The position numbers and the translations under genes were made by a program. From contig CM057233.1 of NCBI GenBank assembly GCA_029891385.1, positions 37,679,540 to 37,743,539 on the forward strand: DNA of 64,000 bases, in the 5' to 3' direction. Positions 36,136-49,501 of the stretch are shown here, piece after piece. Under the pieces are notes generated by a model, which was not told the origin of the DNA, did no database searches, and worked only from the letters and a program-made list of their open reading frames with translations. How positions within the stretch are numbered: position 1 is the first letter of the stretch; every line of letters starts with the position of its first letter. This DNA comes from Erythroxylum novogranatense (Eukaryota; Streptophyta; Magnoliopsida; Malpighiales; Erythroxylaceae).

Positions 36136-39100
36136 ATGGATCCTTCCAAGTTTACTCACAAGACCAACGAGGCTCTTGCTACAGCCCATGAGCTTGCAAT
36201 CACCAATGGCCATGCACAGATAACACCTCTTCACCTAGCCTCGGCCCTAATTTCGGATCCCAATGGTATCTTCCGACAAGCTATTACGAATGCTGCTACC
36301 GGAGAACAGGCTGCACAGGCAGCGGAAAGGGTGTTCAATCAGGCGTTGAAGAAACTCCCGTCCCAGTCTCCACCTCCAGATGAGGTTCCGGCTAGTACCA
36401 GTCTTATTAAAGTCATGAGGCGTGCACAAGCATCGCAGAAGTCGCGGGGTGACACACATTTGGCGGTAGATCAGATGATCTTAGGACTTCTTGAGGATTC
36501 CCAGATTGGTGACTTATTGAAGGAAGCCGGAGTTGTCTCGGGGAAGGTTAAATCTGAAGTTGAGAAACTCCGAGGAAAGGAAGGGAAGAAAGTGGAGACT
36601 GCCACCGGAGATAGCACTTTCCAAGCTTTGAAGACTTATGGTAGAGATCTTGTAGAACAAGCTGGAAAGCTCGATCCAGTGATCGGAAGAGATGAGGAGA
36701 TTAGACGGGTTGTTAGGATTCTATCGAGGAGGACCAAAAATAACCCAGTACTCATCGGTGAGCCAGGTGTTGGTAAAACTGCTGTGGTTGAAGGTTTGGC
36801 ACAAAGGATTGTGAGGGGAGATGTGCCAAGTAATCTTGCTGATGTGAGGCTCATTGCTCTTGACATGGGTGCCCTGGTAGCTGGAGCCAAATACAGGGGA
36901 GAGTTCGAGGAAAGATTGAAGGCTGTTCTAAAAGAGGTGGAGGAAGCAGAAGGGAAGGTGATATTGTTTATTGATGAAATCCACCTTGTTCTTGGAGCTG
37001 GTAGAACCGAGGGATCTATGGATGCTGCTAATCTGTTCAAGCCTATGCTTGCTAGAGGGCAGCTTAGATGCATTGGTGCTACAACACTAGAAGAGTACAG
37101 GAAGTATGTGGAGAAAGATGCAGCATTTGAGAGAAGATTCCAACAAGTTTATGTGGCTGAACCTAGCGTTACAGACACTATTAACATTCTTAGAGGTTTG
37201 AAAGAGAAGTACGAGGGTCATCACGGTGTGACAATTCAAGATCGTGCTCTTGTCGTTGCTGCTCAGTTATCGAGTCGTTACATAACAGGTGAAGTGAAAT
37301 TGTTGCTTTCAGTATCTTAATGTTGTGACCGGACCTGCTTATATTATTATTCTCATGTTTGAAAAGCTCGTGTCTTTCCTGTTTCATAGGACGCCATCTG
37401 CCTGATAAAGCAATTGATTTGGTTGATGAAGCATGTGCAAATGTTCGAGTTCAATTGGATAGTCAGCCTGAAGAAATTGATAATCTGGAGAGGAAGAAAA
37501 TTCAATTGGAAGTTGAACTTCATGCGCTTGAGAAGGAGAAGGATAAAGCAAGCAAAGCTCGACTTGCTGAAGTAAGTGTCAGCCTAACTGCTTGTTAGAC
37601 ATTCACATTTCAGAGGTATTTTTTGGTACTTACAATTGATCTTTTTTCATTGAAGGTTGTAAAAGAATTAGATGATCTAAGAGATCGGCTTCAGCCTTTA
37701 ACAATGAAATACAAAAAAGAGAAAGGAAGAATTGATGAAATCCGGCGACTGAAGCAGAAGAGAGAAGAAATATTGTATTCCATACAGGAGGCTGAAAGAA
37801 GATACGATTTAGCTAGAGTTGCAGATTTGAAATACGGAGCCCTGGAGGAAGTGGATGCAGCTATTGCACGACTAGAAGGAAGCATAGAAGAGAACCTGAT
37901 GCTAACTGAAACTGTTGGACCTGAGCACATTGCCGAAGTTGTAAGTCGGTGGACTGGAATTCCTGTCACCAGGCTTGGACAGAACGATAAGGAAAGGCTT
38001 ATCGGACTCGCAGACAGGCTACATCAAAGGGTGGTTGGACAAGATCAAGCTGTTGAAGCTGTTGCAGAGGCTGTGCTTAGGTCAAGGGCGGGTCTAGGAA
38101 GGCCACAACAGCCTACTGGCTCGTTCCTTTTCTTGGGACCTACCGGTGTTGGCAAAACTGAACTTGCTAAAGCTCTTGCTGAGCAACTCTTTGATGATGA
38201 AAATCAAATGGTGAGGATTGACATGTCTGAATACATGGAGCAACACTCTGTTGCACGTCTTATCGGTGCTCCACCGGGGTAAATATTACTACCATTCTTG
38301 TTTCACTTTGTTTAATATATATATGTAGTACTTTTTGTCTCATATAGATTAAAATGTTACCAGGTATGTGGGTCATGAGGAAGGTGGACAGCTTACTGAA
38401 GCTGTTAGGAGAAGGCCTTATAGTGTTGTCTTGTTTGATGAAGTGGAAAAAGCACACCCCTCTGTGTTCAATGCTCTTCTTCAAGTTCTGGATGATGGAA
38501 GATTAACTGATGGCCAAGGCCGTACTGTAGACTTCAGGAATACGGTTATTATCATGACCTCCAATCTTGGTGCTGAACATCTTCTGACAGGATTGACGGG
38601 CAAATGCACCATGAAAGTTGCTCGTGACCGGGTCATGCAGGAGGTAAACCTATGGTTTAGTTGCTTGTGTCGTGCTTCGTCCCTTCTCTTAGCAAAATTT
38701 TCCAGCTAAAAATCGGATATATAATGTTTCTTCTGTATAGGTGAGGAAGCAGTTCAGGCCCGAATTGCTGAACCGGCTGGACGAAATTGTTATTTTTGAT
38801 CCACTCTCGCATGACCAATTGAGGAAGGTTGCTAGATTACAGATGAAGGATGTAGCCAGCCGTCTCGCTGAAAGGGGTGTTGCATTGGCAGTAACCGATG
38901 CTGCATTAGACTTCATATTGGCGGAAAGCTATGATCCGGTAAGTACGTCTACTAGACGAGACTCTGATGAAATTGCTCAACTTTATGAACCCGTTAAAAT
39001 TCGAAAACTAAACATTATAAACCCATGCAGGTATATGGAGCACGACCCATCAGGAGATGGCTGGAGAAGAAGGTGGTCACAGAGCTGTCAAAAATGCTTG

Positions 39101-39342
39101 TAAGAGAAGAAATCGACGAGAACTCAACTGTGTACATAGACGCTGAGCCAAGCGGGCAGAGTCTGGCATATAGGGTGGAGAAGAATGGTGGGCTTGTAGA
39201 TGCAGTCACTGGGCAAAAAGCGGATGTGCTGATTCAAATTCCCAATGGCCCAAGAAATGACGCAGCTCAAGCAGTGAAGAAGATGAGAATTGAGGAGATA
39301 GTTGATAATGAGGATGATGATGCAAGTGAAATGGTGGAGTAA
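36136..39342 (+). CDS. HSP101: HSP101 / ClpB1 cytosolic disaggregase, 915 aa, 6 exons
   Basis: Exons: 36136-37288, 37390-37571, 37656-38278, 38364-38643, 38741-38938 and 39031-39342, all GT-AG and in phase. Residues 1 to about 145 are the Clp N-domain ([12 protein letters not shown]). NBD1 has Walker A GEPGVGKT at 208-215 and Walker B VILFIDE at 275-281. A charged coiled-coil middle domain runs about 400-530. NBD2 has Walker A GPTGVGKT at 606-613 and Walker B VVLFDE at 674-679. The C-terminus is acidic ([11 protein letters not shown]). No transit peptide precedes the N-domain, so it is the cytosolic form, not the chloroplast or mitochondrial ClpB. The hexamer threads aggregated proteins with HSP70 help and is needed for acquired thermotolerance. 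The gene is intact, with all catalytic motifs present. Its promoter is crowded by the upstream retrotransposon. Confidence 0.97.
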
Positions 39343-39433
39343 ATTAATTTTTCACCCTTTTGCTTTTGTGTTATCTGATGGGGGATAGTTAATATGCGTC
39401 CTGGACATTGTATTATTGTCTTTTGCGCTTTTC

Positions 39434-39439
39434 AATAAA
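39434..39439 (+). terminator. polyadenylation signal of HSP101
   Basis: AATAAA lies 92 bp after the stop codon, preceded by T-rich sequence (TGTATTATTGTCTTTT). This is a typical plant near-upstream element. Confidence 0.6.
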
Positions 39440-39843
39440 CAACTATATATAGTTTTGGGTTTTTTTCTTTTTCTGGTGCAAGTGTAAAGCTTGTCCCTCG
39501 TACTTACGCGTTAGCAAGACGTGTGCTTTACTGTTGGGCTGGGATTGTATGTGAAAATCATGTTTACGTTTGGAAATAACTATGATGTTTCGCATCCGCA
39601 TTTCCAGGAATGTTTAGTCTTTCGTTTCGTCCTATTCCAGTTCATATAAATAAAGATGAGATGAGAAAAATGTAATGTCACATAGTTGAGATTACAGCTG
39701 CGAAATGGCTCCACAGCCAACATAACGAACGGCACATAATAACCACAGCTGCCCAAAACATCAAATTATCCTTCAAATTGTCTCTATGAAGTATGTGGAT
39801 TTATCTTGTAAAAAAGGAACTTTAATGTAGGAATGCCGTAATA

Positions 39844-40095
39844 GCCGGAAATAAATAAAAATAAAATAAAAAATAAACATAATAATAGTAGTAATAGTAA
39901 TAGGAATAAAATAAAATAAAATAAAATAAAAATATATAATAAAAGTAAAAATAAAAAAGTAATACTAATAATAATAGATACTACTAATAATAATAATCAT
40001 AGTAACATTACTAATAAACATGATAGTAATATAAATACTAATGCTAATAATAAAGATATCAATAATAATAATAATAGTAACAATACGTAATTATT
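39844..40095. repeat. AATA/AAT microsatellite tract
   Basis: This is a run of ATAAAATAAA, AATAATAGT and ACTAATAATA units with almost no G or C. It lies between the HSP101 3' flank and the LINE remnant. Confidence 0.85.
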
Positions 40096-40821
40096 TATGA
40101 GGTTAACTACAAAAAGTAAGAGTTAAAAGGTATAACAAAAAACTAGGATTTTGAACTTGAATTCTAGTACATCAAAGTTTTCTATTGTGAGCCATATTAT
40201 CGGTAAGGTCCAACATTATCATTTTCTTGGTGAGTTCTTGGTGAGTTCATTAATTATTACTGTAAATAAAAGGGGCTCAAAACAGAACCTTGGTGTAGCC
40301 CAATATCTATAGAAACATGCTATGTATCACCTCCTATTGTCCTTACTTTAATTTTTACACCTTCATACATATCCCTGATAATTTGTATATACCCTTAACT
40401 TCTAAACACTTCCACATGATTTCCCTTAGAACCCTATCATACGTGTTCTCTAAATCAATAAAAACCATGTGTAGTTTACGTTGTCTTTTCCTTTAGTATT
40501 CCATTAACCTTCTTAGGAGGTGCAAAGCCTTTGTCGTAGACCTTCATAAGATGAAGTCAAATTGATTTTCTAAGATATGAGTATCCTTTCTTATTCTCTT
40601 CTCGACCACTTTCTCCCAAAACTTCATGGTGTGACGAAATAATTTGATATCCCCTTTATTCTTGTATAAAGGAATTACCGTACTACATCTCTACTCGTTT
40701 GACATTTTGGCAGATTTAAGGATCACATTAAAAAGTTTGGCTAGCCAAGTAACACTCTCTTCGCCTAGGCTCTTTCATACCTCTATAGGCATCTCGTTAG
40801 GTCTTGCTACCTTACCTTCCT

Positions 40822-42358
40822 TGACTGTGCGTCGTAATACTAGTCAAAATAAAATAACTAAACTATTACTATAGCAGTAGTGAGTCTAAATCGATCCCAC
40901 AGAGAGTGTGCAAAATTTATGAAATGAAATTAATCGATGTTTAGGTTTAGGGGAGATTTGGATTTTTCAAACAAGAAAATAAAATAAAACTAGACTAATA
41001 AAAACAAATTAGAGAAAACATGCGAAAATGATAAAAGTGGAGAATTCGGTAGGGACCCGGTTCTTTGATTCAATCTTGGCCTACACCCTAATTAAGCAAA
41101 TTTCATTGATTTGTTATTCATAAACTTCTCCTAGAAACTATTAATCGTGGGTTAATAATTAACTTGAGTTTTCCTTTAGGTTTTGTTTAATCAAGAAACG
41201 ATCGTTAATTAAACCTAACCACCGAATAACCTAATATACGATCTCTAGATTTAATTAGGTAGTAGCATTACGAATTAGGAAAACCGATTAATCAAGGCAA
41301 CAACTATATACGATGCATCATTTAACCTAGGTCATGTTATCTTAATGATTACGAATCATTAGTCACTACATATGAATTTCAACATAGCAATTACAGATTA
41401 TATCGAAATTTTAGCAATGGGTTTGCAAATAAATGATTCAATAAATGCCTTAAAATCATCTTTTCATAATACCCAATGGGTTCATACACAAATAACCGAA
41501 CAATAACAAAAATCCAATTATCCATACACAAAACCCAAATCAATTAACATATGATAATGTAATTAATTTCTAGTTAGAGAAAAAAAAACAAAAACAAGAA
41601 AATACACTTAACCCAAGTCGTCAGCATTGATGTCATCTCTGAACCGACATCCAGACATTACCCTTCCATAGTTCTCTCCCAAAAAAGTGCTTCAGCCCCT
41701 ATTCAATGTCCCTAGCCGAAACCCCCTTCGGCTTTCTTCACTATGCCTCCCTCTCTTCTATTTCACATTACTCTCTCCTAGCCACGCTATTGTTTTCGAT
41801 ATGATGAATAAACACCCATGGACCATGCTACTATTCATCTTTGTTTTAAAACCTACGACCTTTCCCTCTTTGAACGTTGCGTTTAACACAATGTACGCAT
41901 GCAACACTAGAATTTAACGCTAGCTTCCTTTTACTTTGGGTTGGACTGCTCCCAGCTTCCCATGTTGTTTTGCTCCTATATCCAGCTGCTTGCACATTGT
42001 TTTAAGCTTGTGCTAATGCCTTCTTTTGTCTATTAATTGAATTACTAACTTGCATGGCCATTAATTCATGTGAATATATGCATGAAATTTTCCACTCACA
42101 ATCTATACAGCTCATGTTCTTTTCCTCATGTCTTCATTTTTCTTGTCTTTTAATTTTCTTTGTCTCGCTCTATGAAGACAAGTGAGTATTGATCTTTGAA
42201 AAATGACCCAAGTGTAGTGTTTTCAACTCACTTTAATTTCTTTGCTTCTAAATTGTACCTAAAATCATATATGAATTAAAGTGAATATCTTAAGCATTTT
42301 CGTATCATTAATCACTAAGTATAAATGATTAAATGTATCAACAATTAAATACATATCA
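40822..42358 (-). repeat. LTR of the LARD-like element (3' LTR in sense)
   Basis: It is alignable along its length with 45079-45546 joined to 57706-58870. Shared landmarks are CACAGAGAGTGT, CAAGAAACGATCGTTAATTA, GATGCATCATTTAACCTAGG and CATGTCTTCATTTTTCTTG. The other LTR has about 95 bp extra near 58320-58420, made of repeated GCTAGC-TTTAACG units. Confidence 0.85.
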
Positions 42359-43919
42359 ATTTTCTCTACACTTAACTTTTGACCGTTCTTAGGCAAAACA
42401 TCAAAATTAAACTCATTGACCCAAAACAATGACTAAATTCCCATATTTTCCAAAAATACATGTTCATAAACAAAGAAGAATGACTTTAAAAAAACATAGC
42501 AAGAAATCAACATTCCATGCTTTTACTCATGATCAATCAACATTCAATATCTTTAAAAACTGAGCAATCTAATGGTAGACTCAAAAAATGTGTTTAGCTA
42601 AAATATATCCATGGTTACACTCAATACCATTCATGATTATGACAATCCACAACTTTGCATATCATTTCATTTCTCCACCACTAAAACTCATATGCAAATC
42701 ATAAATCAAATGACTTTTCAAGGTTGTAATGTGGGCAAAGGTAAGGTGAGATGTATTTGGGTCAAGTAGCATGAAAGCCATAAAAGCTAGTAAAACATAG
42801 CAACACTCATAAAAAATTGGGTACCGTCAACTATGACAATTCCAACATTTATATATCACAACCTTATTCAGCTTTCACACATAAACCACATAAAGCATAT
42901 ACTAATCCGAAGGAATTATTCATACAATTTATGCAACAATACATTGAAATCACAAGAGTGAAGCATCTAAAGCCAACATCTACCTCATATTCAATATACT
43001 CAAATAACACATTCATTACAACTCTAGGAAGATGCATTAACCATAAAATACTTTTCAACACATATGCAATTCCTCCTTAATACATTTATTTAAACAATTT
43101 TTTCTTTCTCTTTCTTTCTTTATTTCCTTTTCATTTTCTTTTCTGTTCTCTTTTCTTTCTTTCTTGTCCTTATAAAAATTAAATTATACTACATCAATAT
43201 GGGAATTTCAATGATAAGACATAACAAAATATACCAACATTAACCAACCCACAGATATGTACATCCCTACACTTACAATTTTGTACATTCACAAACTCAC
43301 TAATCACAAATGTTCCACTAGCTTTATGGCTTGGGGAGGACATTTGGTTAAGTATAAAGCATGTAATATGGTTGATACAAAAAGAAAGGCTAATAAGGCT
43401 CAAAGGGGCTTATCAAAAAGGAAAATCATATAATGGGTAGGTTACCTGGCTAATATAGTTTGGAAAAGCAAAGAATGCCTAATCATATCCATGTTAATGC
43501 ACGTGATAAAAATGTGGTCTCGAATAGAAATTCGAGACAAAATCAAGATGTACATGTTATGAAGGTCACAAATTATTAAAAGACAATGAAACTAATATGA
43601 TTGTGTCAATCAAATAAGGGTCAAAATCTAACCGACTTTGTCTACCACTAGTCACTACTCTTCTAAAGATAATGCACATCGACCAATCACAAGAGTAAAA
43701 ATACATGCTAAAGTTGTCATAAAATTCTCTAGTCAATTCACACTCTAATCATGACTATATTGTCCTAGGAGCATTAGAAAATGATAAAATGTTTGTTTCA
43801 TTTGTTTTATTCTTTCTCTCATTTCGATTGAAAACTTAAAACAAGAAAGAAACAAACCAAAAAAGAACATGTATGCATATAAAAAGAAATGTAAAAATGT
43901 TAAAAAAAGAAATTTACTT
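42359..43919. other. LARD internal region, 3' side, non-coding
   Basis: No recognisable domain on either strand. A pyrimidine-rich TTTCTTTC run lies at about 43095-43165. The stretch just right of the LTR, AGTGTAGAGAAAAT on the - strand, may be the polypurine tract for plus-strand priming. Confidence 0.5.
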
Positions 43920-44924
43920 CCTTTGGGTTACTTCCCAAAAAGCGCCTTTGTTTAGGGTCATTAGCTCGACTCCTTTTTCTTCTCATGTGACAAAATTGTG
44001 ATCTTCAAGTATTATAGTTAGCGCCACTTCCACACAAGGTTGTTTCGGATAGGGCCTTGGTTGATCATCATTCCCATTTAGAGTTGTTCCTATCCCTAGA
44101 CTTTCGATCTCTACTGAGTCTATGCTTTCTTGAAAGATCTCGAATGTCTCTTCACCTTTTTCTTTGTTGTTTACTTCCTCTAACCTGCTTGATAAAAGTA
44201 AAGAGTCATTCTTAACAACAAAATGAAACTTAGCATTTACCTATGAGCTAAAAGATATAGCCTTTTCTGCCTCGAGCTCCTCCTCAACTTCTTTGACACA
44301 AACAATTCCTTGAGTATTGCTCTCAAAATTCTTAAACTCCTCATCACTTTGTAAAGTTTCTACACAAACATCCATTGGGTAAACTTCGGGTTGATATGGT
44401 TGCTCCTCTTCGCTTTGTGGTTCTAGATGATTGATATCTCCCCATTGATGCAATGCATCTTGTTGGAATTGTAGAGCATCCTGCCAGATTTGCTGTACAC
44501 CTTGCTGAAACAGTTGTTACATATTCTGTTAGAACTGTTGCATATCCTGTTGAATTTGAAGATTGTCAGTAGCCATAATATTAAGCAATTCTTCTAGAGA
44601 TGTACCTGAGTCATGTTGGCTCTCCGAATCTTAGGCGCTAGACTATGTATTTTGTGGAAATTGCCATCCATCTTGCTAGAAATGTAGAGTATTCTGCTGC
44701 AATTGAAAAGTATTAACGTTCACAATATTAATCAACTCTTCCAGAGATAGATCAGAGTCGTGATAGGAAACTTTTGATCTGTAAGAGAATTGCTATGTGT
44801 CCTGCAAACTATCATAGAAGTAATTTTGATGATTATCCCATCCATAATAAAAGTTAGGTTGATCAATCCAAACATTATTATAAGATTGAGAATATAAATT
44901 ATAAAAGAAATTACTTCCGTCCAT
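43920..44924 (-). pseudogene. degenerate ORF of the LARD-like element, unknown product
   Basis: From ATG at 44924 on the - strand one frame can be followed for about 335 codons, with several stops. The start region is rich in Asn, Tyr and Gln (MDGSNFFYNLYSQSYNN). Two similar segments carry SHDSD/QHDSG then LEELINI/LEELLNI, followed by Gln-rich spacers. An acidic part follows (EPQSEEEQPYQPEVYP), and the end reads MTLNKGAFWEV. Some stops look like single transitions (CAG to TAG before VNAKFHF, CGA to TGA before EEKGVE). I do not know its function. Similar Gln/Asn-rich ORFs occur in gag position in non-autonomous plant elements, which is the likeliest reading. Confidence 0.45.
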
Positions 44925-45056
44925 ATCGAATTTTTTTAATTCACAAACATGAAACACAAAATGAAAAGATCACAAACTAACTGAAAAGAAATCAATTACA
45001 AACAAATATATACATAACACTAATTAAAATCACAAACAAAAACTAAAACGCCGCAC

Positions 45057-45074
45057 TCCCCGACAACAGCGCCA
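45057..45074 (-). other. primer binding site, tRNA-Asp type
   Basis: On the - strand TGGCGCTGTTGTCGGGGA begins four bases after the LTR end. It matches the complement of the 3' end of plant tRNA-Asp (TCCCCGGCAACGGCGCCA) with two changes. Athila- and Calypso-like elements use this primer. Confidence 0.8.
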
Positions 45075-47300
45075 AAATTGACCATTTATTGTAACGTTAG
45101 CCAAAATAAAATAACTAGACTATTATTATAGCAGTGGTGAGTCTAGGTCGATTCCACAGAGAGTGTATGTAAAGTTTATGAAATGAGATTAATCAGTGTT
45201 TAGGTTTAGGGGGTTTGGATTTTTCAAACAAGAAAATAAAATGAAACTAGACTAATAAAAACAAATTAAAGAAGACATGGAAAAAATGAAAAAAGTGGAG
45301 AATTCTGTAGGGACTTGGTTCTGTAATTCAATCTTAGCCTACACCCTAATTAAACATATTTTATTGATTTGTTGTTCTCAAAGCTCTCTTAGCAACTATT
45401 AATCGTGAGTTAATAATTAACCCAATTTTCCCTTAGCTTTTACTTAATCAAGAAACGATCGTTAATTAAACCTAACCACTGAATAATCTAGGATACGATC
45501 TATAGATTTAATTAGGCAGTCGCATTATGAATTAGAAAAACTGATTTGTAGTGCCCCCTTACCATAGGGTATACACCGGGACGCTCATAGGTCATTTTGA
45601 TACATAACCTACGATAAGGGTGAACTACGAACAATCACTACTGTACTTCACATGGCATCATAATCATAAAACATCAATATAACAATCAGTAATTTTTGAA
45701 ACCAAAATTTGCTTTCTCATTCCATTTCATAGAAACAATAAATGTACATATCTATTGTTTACTGTCTGTACATTACTCTAAAAGAAACCTAATACAAAAA
45801 AAATCTAATTAGGTCATCCCTAAAAAATAAATCCTAGCTGACCGACTTGTGAGCCATGACTTCTCTTGCCACCACGATCTACACGGCAGGAAAAGTCCCC
45901 TCTAGAGCTAGGAGTCTACTCTCTCGGTCCTGAAAAATAGGTTGCAATTTTGGGTGAGTTTGCGAACTCAATGAGGAACCATCATCGATGGTTCACTCAA
46001 TTCATGCATCACGCAAGCAATTCACAGATTATTGCATAATAGCACATTTAGACATACCACGGATTGTTATCGCACAAGTATAAGGCATTTCGCCTTTCAC
46101 TCAATCCAAATATTCAATCAAATGTATATGAAATGCGTACGTGACACTTTCTCATTTTTATTTCGGTGTTGTGACCGAGTGCCTGACTGTTCCAATATGG
46201 ACGCATTAATCGGTGAGCCTGTGGCTCTAAATCAATGTGGGCTCAAGGCCTAATACGTTGAGCTTTTAGCTCTCGATGGCTGCTCCGGTCACAACTGTCA
46301 TTATCTGATCATGCATTCATGTATGAAATGCATATGTCCTAATTTAACAGTAAATGCATCACAATTAATCCACATGTCACAATTAGGCAGTACTGTATCA
46401 CGATTGAATCACATAACACATCAGAGACAAATAAGTCACAGATTCATAAACAGATAACACTTCTATGTCAGAGCTCCCAATATATCAGACCTTCTGTCCG
46501 GACTCCAGTCATAAACAAAGCACAAGCCCACCATTATTCTCCACAGAGTTATAAGTGCAGAATTTATAAACAAATAATGATTGAGAAACCATCTAGGTCA
46601 CTCACCTATAACTCCTGAGCTAATGCCTGGAAGTCTCAGCAACGTTGGTAGATCGACGCTCCAAATGTACCTCTATAATAGTCAAATTATTCAAACATTT
46701 CTAGATATACAATCAGACATATTTAATAATGCACATGTAACAATGAAAATGAGTACAATGCATATTCGTGACATTCCCGGCACTATTTCACAATTTCCCT
46801 TTCTTCTATTGCAAAACCTAACTTTTCACCCAAGTGTCCAAATGTGACAATTTGATATCATTAGAAAGTTACAACAATCCTCTACAACTTTCAGAAGATT
46901 ACTTAAGCTAATTCCAATCATCACAGTCCAACATTCGGGTCAATTTCCCATGATCACTATGATCAAGTAAATGACAAAACCTGGTGATATTCTTTTCTAG
47001 AGAAATGTTCTCCATTGAACTAAGTTTCTAAAGACTCCCAAATCGTTCAATTTGTTTCAGAAGTGCAAAAGTTATACTCCAAAGTATATATTGAGACTAT
47101 CCTTATGTTGAAATAGAAATCTATACTCAACTTCCATTCACAATTTGAGATCTTTATAAACTGAATTAAAACTTTCTTTCTTCCTAGCACTTGTAGATCT
47201 TGGTCTCCATTTTACAACGAATCAAAAATCACTTCATTTGGATATCTACATCAACAGTTATGTCCAAAATACTAAAACATATTTATGCAGAAAAACAGGG

Positions 47301-47441
47301 GCGTGCATTTAAATGCAACAAAACCTTGAGGTTTCGAGTTCGAGTACCAAAAAGGACAATACCTTTGAAGGTTGTGGTAGCGTGCCAACTTGGGGTACGC
47401 TGGGCCTAGTTTGCCCCGGTACACAAAATACGGACCCAACA
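47301..47441 (+). repeat. foldback repeat copy 1, partial (core and right arm)
   Basis: It starts GCGTGCATTTAAATGCAAC at the left junction of the replaced LTR core, runs through the B-box-like GAGTTCGAGTACC, and ends CGGACCCAACA. The left arm and A-box are missing. Confidence 0.8.
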
Positions 47442-47573
47442 TTAAAAAAATCCCCAAATCTCAAAATTTCTCAAACTTTCACAATTCATAAACAAACTTC
47501 AAATATGAATGCACATAGATATAAACAAAACAAAAACACATAACACATTAAATGGTTTGGTTCGGTCCAAAAT

Positions 47574-47662
47574 AGAACGTACTGCACATTTCCGCATAGC
47601 GGTCTTGTGCAACCGTGAACGGAACGTACTGCACCTTCCCGCATCGCGGTCCGGTGTAGCCT
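47574..47662. repeat. 47-bp-spaced direct repeat
   Basis: AGAACGTACTGCACATTTCC then GCATAGCGGTC recurs as GGAACGTACTGCACCTTCCC then GCATCGCGGTC 47 bp later. It is GC-richer than its surroundings. Function unknown. Confidence 0.7.
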
Positions 47663-48259
47663 TGACTTATGGGAGTCCGAGATCGGAACTCCAGTGCCTC
47701 TAGCGGGCAGCCAGGAGAAGGCTTAAAAATAGACAAGTGCGCACTTGTCCCGCTTATGAGACCTGACCAAACCCACATAACACATAATCGAAAACGAAAA
47801 TTCGAATTGCCCGAAGGCACATTTCGAAATCTTGATTTTCAAATTTTTCATATCATAAAGTCATATCGTGTCAATACTTGACACATTCACATATCCACAA
47901 TTTCACACACATTCATATAACAATTCAAAAGCAAACTCAATGCATCAATCATTCTCATATACAATCAAATACATGTTCAAAGTCGCAATCATGCACAAAC
48001 AAGGAAAATACAAAATCATAGCAATTTATTAAAAATCACAAATTTTCTTACTTCAATTATAAGTAATGAATTTCAGAACTTCGCTTAATTTCTCAAATCC
48101 TTTAAAACTTGTAACATTTCTCCAAAGCATTCGGAAACCATAAATTTCAAAATACTTTCTCTCTAAATTTTTCGATCAATATCATAACTCATTTAAAAAC
48201 AAAGAATTTAACTTTAGTAACAATTTGATTTTCGAGTATGATATGTGTTATGTTTTTAA

Positions 48260-48331
48260 TGTTGGGTCCGTATTTTGTGTACCGGGGCAAACTAGGCCCA
48301 ACGTACCCCAAGTTGGCACGCGACCACAACC
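48260..48331 (+). repeat. foldback repeat copy 2, left arm only
   Basis: TGTTGGGTCCGTATTTTGTG through GGCACGCGACCACAACC is the left arm of the unit described at 49502-49740. The rest is absent, and sequence continues into unrelated AT-rich DNA. Confidence 0.8.
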
Positions 48332-49323
48332 TTCAATCCAATTCACATAACATAACATATTCTCAAACATTTAAGAATGCAACATTTAGCAATTATTAAA
48401 ACATTCAAACACAATGACTTTAACAATTATTTCAATTGTATCAAATCATTAAAAAAATCAATGAATGTAATAATTTTCATACTTTATCCATTCATTCATA
48501 AATAATGAAGTTCAGAATTTTAACAATTTATCAAAATCATTGAAAACAAAGAATTAAACCTTTGTAACAAATTTTCAAATCATTCGTTTACAATAAAATT
48601 CGAAAATCCCTTTCTTGATTTTTTTCAAAATTTTGTAATTGACTTATAATTCAAAACAATAAACATGTTACCCACCTTAAATCCATGCTAGTACTTTGTC
48701 CAAAGCATCAATTCTCCAAAGTCCTTCTTCTTTCCTCAAATTAAAAATTCCCTAGGCCAAAACATCCAAATTGAACATCATAAAAATCATAATCCTCAAA
48801 ATTAACTTAAGAATTCACAAACTCATCATAATTTCAAGCCTTCTAAATCAACAATTTTCAAAAACTGCAAACCATAAAAATTGGGCATAAACCCTAATTT
48901 CCGATTATCCAAAATTGAACATTATCATAGCATAATCACTTAAATTAACCTTGGAAAACTCAACTCCATAACAATCTTAAACCAAAAAAACCAAGATCTC
49001 ATCACAAATTAACAACATCTCTTACCTTCTTCCTTCTCTCTCATTTTTGGATTTCTTGGTCAAAATGAAGCTTTCATCTTCTTCCTCCCTTTCCCTCTTG
49101 AAGAAGCATAAAAAACCCCTTGGAATCCCATAAAAACTGAAAACCCTAGCAGCTCCTTCTTCTTCTTCCTTCTTCTCCATCACCGAATCTCTCCTTCTCT
49201 CTTCTCTCTATCGTTTTCTTCTTTCTTTTATTTCTCATTTTCGTAACTTTCTCCTTCATACACGACAACCACATCATCCTTTATCATTAAGGAAGCAAAA
49301 AGACTTAATTTCCCCTTCATAAT

Positions 49324-49481
49324 TGTTGGGTCCGTGTTTTGTGTGCATTTAAATGCAACAAAACCTTGAGGTCTCGAGTTCGAGTACCAAAGAGGACAAT
49401 ACCTTTGAAGGTTGTGGTTGCGTGCCAACTTGGGGTACGCTGGGCCTAGTTCGCCTCGGTACACAAAACACGGACCCAACA
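49324..49481 (+). repeat. foldback repeat copy 3, internally deleted
   Basis: The first 20 bases of the left arm (TGTTGGGTCCGTGTTTTGTG) join directly to TGCATTTAAATGC of the core. The right arm is complete and ends CGGACCCAACA. The flanks TAAT and ATTA extend the outer symmetry. Confidence 0.8.
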
Positions 49482-49501
49482 ATTAAAAGACACTTTTTTA
49501 A

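Noticed and set aside
36636..37073. 145-codon - strand ORF inside HSP101
   Set aside because: It is a mirror frame of the conserved NBD1 coding sequence.
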